Positions 61,199-64,000 of a stretch of 64,000 nucleotides of DNA are shown here, one piece after another. The stretch spans positions 124,001-188,000 of the forward strand of contig WLJH01000002.1 in the NCBI GenBank assembly GCA_009701885.1, given 5' to 3'. This DNA comes from Actinomycetota bacterium. Its GTDB lineage: Bacteria; Actinomycetota; Actinomycetes; Propionibacteriales; Nocardioidaceae. The translations under genes and the position numbers were made by a program. A model generated the notes under the pieces. The model saw only the letters and a program-made list of their open reading frames with translations. It did no database searches and was not told where the DNA came from. Every line of letters starts with the position of its first letter. Position 1 is the stretch's first letter.

Positions 61199-62584
61199 TT
61201 AGAGCAGCGACGAGGCCTTGTCGAGCACGAGGCGCAGCACGTGCTCCATCTCGTCGAAGTGCGACTGGTCGCAGATGAGCGGCGGGGCGAGCTGCACCAC
61301 CGGGTCGCCCCGGTCGTCGGCGCGGCAGTAGAGCCCCTCGGCGAAGAGCTGCTTGGAGACGAAGCCGTAGAGGATCCGCTCGCACTCCTCGGCGGTGAAG
61401 GACTCCTTGGTCGTCTTGTCCTTCACCAGCTCGATGCCGAAGAAGTAGCCCTCGCCGCGGACGTCGCCGACGATCGGCAGGTCCAGCAGCCGCTCGAGGG
61501 TGGCGCGGAAGGCGCCCTCGTTCGCGCGGACGTGCTCGAGGACCTTCTCCTCCTCGAAGATCTGCAGGTTCTTCAGGCCCACCGCGGTGGAGACCGGGTG
61601 CCCGCCGAAGGTGTAGCCGTGGGCGAACATGCCGGTGCCGTGCAGGAACGGCTCCATCAGCCTGTCGCTGGCGATCATCGCGCCGAGGGGGGAGTAGCCC
61701 GAGGTCAGGCCCTTCGCGCAGGTGATCATGTCGGGCTGGTAGTCGAAGCGCTCGGCGCCGAACATGTGGCCGAGCCGGCCGAAGGCGCAGATGACCTCGT
61801 CGGAGACCAGCAGCACGTCGTACTCGTCGCAGATCTCGCGCACGCGCTGCCAGTACGACGGCGGGGGCGGGAAGCAGCCGCCGGCGTTCTGCACCGGCTC
61901 CAGGAAGACCGCGGCCACCGTGTCGGGGCCCTCGTCCTCGATCGCCACCGCGACCTGGTCCGCGGCCCAGCGGCCGAACTCCTCCAGGCTGCCGCCGCCG
62001 AAGCCGGGGTGCTGGTCGGCGCGGTAGTAGTTGGTGTTCGGCACCCGGAACGTCGAGGGAACCAGCGGCTCGAACTGCTGCTTGAGCAGCGGCAGCCCGG
62101 TGATCGACAGCGCGCCCTGCGTGGTGCCGTGGTAGGCGATCGCCCGCGAGATCACCTTGTGCTTCATCGGCTTGCCGACGAGCTTGAAGTAGTTCTTCGC
62201 CAGCTTCCAGGCCGTCTCCACCGCCTCCCCGCCACCGCTGGTGAAGAAGACCCGGTTGAGGTCACCCGGCGCGTAGGACGCGACCCTCTCGGCCAGCTCG
62301 ATCGCGGTGGGGTGGGCGTAAGACCACAGCGGCATGAAGGCCAGCTCGGAAGCCTGCTTGGCCGCGGTCTCGGCCAGGTCCGTGCGCCCGTGGCCGAGCT
62401 GGGAGACGAAGAGCCCCGCCAGCCCGTCGAGGTAGCGCCGTCCGTGGGAGTCGTAGAGGTAGGCGCCCTCGCCGCGGACCATCACCGGCACGTCGGCGTG
62501 CTCGTACTGCCCGTGGCGGGTGAAGTGCATCCACAGGTGGTCCTTGGCGGCCCGCTGCAGGTGGTCGTGGTCGAGGTGCTCCAT
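61199..62584 (-). CDS. Class III pyridoxal-phosphate aminotransferase
   Basis: A 461-residue omega-aminotransferase-type enzyme (often annotated aspartate aminotransferase family): the N-terminus has HLWMHFTRHGQYEHADVPVMVRGEGAYLYDSHGRRYLDGLAGLFV; SGGGEAVETAWKLA is the PLP phosphate site, VLLVSDEVICAFGRLG has the PLP-contacting Asp, and Lys291 (TCAKGLTSGYSPLG) forms the Schiff base. The ATG complementary to 62582-62584 is chosen; an upstream in-frame start adds 23 non-homologous residues. Members transaminate putrescine, beta-alanine or similar omega-amines with pyruvate. Together with the pot-oxidase-dehydrogenase genes a polyamine role is possible but they are 15 kb apart. Confidence 0.9.
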   Translation of the reverse strand: MEHLDHDHLQRAAKDHLWMHFTRHGQYEHADVPVMVRGEGAYLYDSHGRRYLDGLAGLFVSQLGHGRTDLAETAAKQASELAFMPLWSYAHPTAIELAERVASYAPGDLNRVFFTSGGGEAVETAWKLAKNYFKLVGKPMKHKVISRAIAYHGTTQGALSITGLPLLKQQFEPLVPSTFRVPNTNYYRADQHPGFGGGSLEEFGRWAADQVAVAIEDEGPDTVAAVFLEPVQNAGGCFPPPPSYWQRVREICDEYDVLLVSDEVICAFGRLGHMFGAERFDYQPDMITCAKGLTSGYSPLGAMIASDRLMEPFLHGTGMFAHGYTFGGHPVSTAVGLKNLQIFEEEKVLEHVRANEGAFRATLERLLDLPIVGDVRGEGYFFGIELVKDKTTKESFTAEECERILYGFVSKQLFAEGLYCRADDRGDPVVQLAPPLICDQSHFDEMEHVLRLVLDKASSLL

Positions 62585-62709
62585 GCCCCCATGTTCACGC
62601 GCGAGGACGCAGAAACGCAAGCGAATCCGTCGCGTTGGGGGTGCAACTGTCACGGATTCCGTCGTGGAGACTCTCGCGGGGCACCCGCCGGGCCTGGTAG
62701 CAAGAACCC

Positions 62710-64000
62710 ATGACCTCCACGACCCTGCTCACCGGCGGGACCCTCTTCGACGGCGAGCGCCACCGCGGGCCGGGCGAGGTCCTGCTCCGGGGCGGACGCA
62801 TCGCCGCGGTCGCCACCGGCGGCGAGCGTCTCGAGGCCCCGCCCGGGACCCGACAGGTCGACCTCGGCGGCGGGCTGCTGCTCCCCGGCTTCACCGACGC
62901 CCACGTCCACACCGTCCAGGGCGGCCTCGAGCGCATCCGATGCGACCTGAGCGGCGGGGCGACGCGCGAGGACTACCTCAGGCTGGTCACGGCGTACGCC
63001 GCCGCGCACGACGGTCCGTGGATCCTCGGTGGCGGCTGGGCGATGGCCGCCTTCCCCGGCGGCACCCCGACCGCCGCCGAGCTCGACGCGGTCGTCCCGG
63101 ACCGGCCTGTGCTGCTGCCTAACCGCGACCACCACGGCGCCTGGGTCAACAGCCGCGCCCTCGCGCTGGCCGGCATCACGCGCGAGACGCCCGATCCGCC
63201 GGACGGCCGGATCGAGCGCGACGCGACCGGCGCCCCGACCGGCACCCTGCACGAGGGCGCGATGGACCTCGTCGCCCGGCTGCTGCCGCCGACCAGTGCC
63301 GAGGAGCTCGACCGAGCCCTGGCTGCCGGGCAGGCGCACCTGCACTCGCTGGGCGTCACCGGCTGGCAGGACGCGATCGTCGGGGCGTACGCCGGCATGG
63401 ATGACCCCGGCCCCGCCTACGTCCGGGCGGCCGCCTCCGGCACGCTGCGCTCCCACGTCGTGGGTGCGCTGTGGTGGGACCGCGACCGCGGCCTGGAGCA
63501 GGTGGCCGACCTGGTCGCGCGGCGCGCGGAGTACGCCCACGGACGGTTCCGGGCCACGAGCACCAAGGTCATGCAGGACGGCGTGGCCGAGAACGGCACG
63601 GCCGCGTTGGGGTCGCCCTACCTCGACCGCTGCGGCCACCCCACCGACAACGCCGGGCACTCCTTCGTCGACCCGCAGGTGCTGCGCGAGGCCGTGCGGC
63701 GGCTGGCCGCCGAGGGCTTCCAGGTGCACGTGCACGGCATCGGGGACCGCGGCGTGCGCGAGGCGCTGGACGCCTTCGAGGGCCTCGACGACGCCGGCCG
63801 CGCGCTGCGGCACCACGTGGCGCACCTCCAGCTGGTCGACCCTCGCGACGTGCCGCGCTTCGCTGCGCTCGGCGTCGCGGCCAACATCCAGGCTCTGTGG
63901 GCCTGCCACGACGAGCAGATGACCGAGCTGACCCTGCCCTTCCTGGGGCCCGAGCGGGCCCGGTGGCAGTACCCCTTCGGCGACCTGCACCGCACCGGCG
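62710..64000 (+). CDS. YtcJ-like amidohydrolase, 3' end outside the window
   Basis: The first 430 codons of an amidohydrolase-superfamily gene; no stop before the window end. ATG 62710. The metal site His65-x-His67 is in GFTDAHVHTVQGG; PWILGGGWAMAAFPGG, DRDHHGAWVNS-type NRDHHGAWVNSRALALAGI, STKVMQDGVAENGTAAL and QVHVHGIGDRGVREALDAFE are typical of the YtcJ/amidohydrolase-3 group, most of whose substrates are unknown. TAGCAA ends 6 nt before the ATG, an imperfect leaderless -10. It is divergent from the aminotransferase. Confidence 0.88.
   Translation, partial: MTSTTLLTGGTLFDGERHRGPGEVLLRGGRIAAVATGGERLEAPPGTRQVDLGGGLLLPGFTDAHVHTVQGGLERIRCDLSGGATREDYLRLVTAYAAAHDGPWILGGGWAMAAFPGGTPTAAELDAVVPDRPVLLPNRDHHGAWVNSRALALAGITRETPDPPDGRIERDATGAPTGTLHEGAMDLVARLLPPTSAEELDRALAAGQAHLHSLGVTGWQDAIVGAYAGMDDPGPAYVRAAASGTLRSHVVGALWWDRDRGLEQVADLVARRAEYAHGRFRATSTKVMQDGVAENGTAALGSPYLDRCGHPTDNAGHSFVDPQVLREAVRRLAAEGFQVHVHGIGDRGVREALDAFEGLDDAGRALRHHVAHLQLVDPRDVPRFAALGVAANIQALWACHDEQMTELTLPFLGPERARWQYPFGDLHRTG

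Noticed and set aside
57300..61200. Prophage or integrative element
   Set aside because: No integrase, tRNA gene, direct-repeat ends or phage genes were found; only decayed chromosomal-type genes.
61128..61278. Native C-terminus of the HNH protein in the original frame
   Set aside because: The Arg/Ala/Pro-rich sequence has no HNH features, whereas the neighbouring frame gives the expected end with TAG at 61127.

Overview
The window is a chromosomal segment of a high-GC Gram-positive bacterium (Actinobacteria), most likely Nocardioidaceae (Nocardioides-like). The evidence is the strong GC bias in third codon positions, frequent GTG starts, ATGA/GTGA stop-start overlaps, probable leaderless promoters (a TANNNT hexamer 6-7 nt before the start codon), and the actinobacterial gene order smc-ftsY-amt-PII-glnD-ffh-rpsP-rimM-trmD-rplS-lepB-rnhB-DUF2469-yraN-comM-dprA-xerC-rpsB-tsf-pyrH-frr-cdsA-rlmN. 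The genus is an inference from gene order and protein flavour. No tRNA, rRNA, CRISPR array, insertion sequence or integrase was seen.

Layout. 0-4 kb: the 3' part of smc, a thioesterase and ftsY. 4-8.5 kb: a nitrogen-sensing unit of an ammonium channel, two tandem PII proteins and the PII-modifying enzyme GlnD, behind a promoter region rich in GlnR-type GAAAC/GTAAC elements. 8.5-17 kb: ffh, an NYN-type protein, an amidohydrolase, then the rpsP-khpA-rimM-trmD-rplS-lepB-rnhB-DUF2469 block. 17-22.7 kb: an island of five TadE/TadG-type genes in the order E-G-E-G-E, inserted between DUF2469 and yraN. 22.7-35.4 kb: yraN-comM-dprA-xerC, an M23 peptidase, and rpsB-tsf-pyrH-frr-cdsA-rlmN with small neighbours.

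35.4-46 kb is mainly nitrogen-compound metabolism: a LOG-family protein and a RIO-like kinase, then an Lrp regulator with dimethylargininase, divergent from a polyamine-type ABC transporter (potDABC), an FAD amine oxidoreductase and a CoA-acylating semialdehyde dehydrogenase. 46-57.3 kb holds a MarR regulator divergent from a cytosolic AmiC/UrtA-like receptor, followed on the minus strand by an 11-gene urea uptake and hydrolysis run, urtABCDE-ureABCFGD. It has no ureE, but UreG carries a histidine-rich C-terminal tail. 57.4-61.2 kb is a zone of gene decay: a truncated phosphotransferase, a glycosyltransferase broken by an in-frame TAG, and a DUF222/HNH gene broken by a one-base frameshift. 61.2-64 kb: a class III aminotransferase and the start of a YtcJ-like amidohydrolase.

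The window groups three layers of nitrogen economy: ammonium sensing and uptake (amtB-PII-PII-glnD), probable polyamine uptake and oxidation (pot genes, oxidase, dehydrogenase, possibly the aminotransferase), and urea import with urease. The most unusual items are a rplS leader that can fold in mutually exclusive ways, the orphan TadE/G island beside competence genes, the signal-less urea/amide-receptor paralogue beside the urt-ure operon, and the cluster of broken genes.
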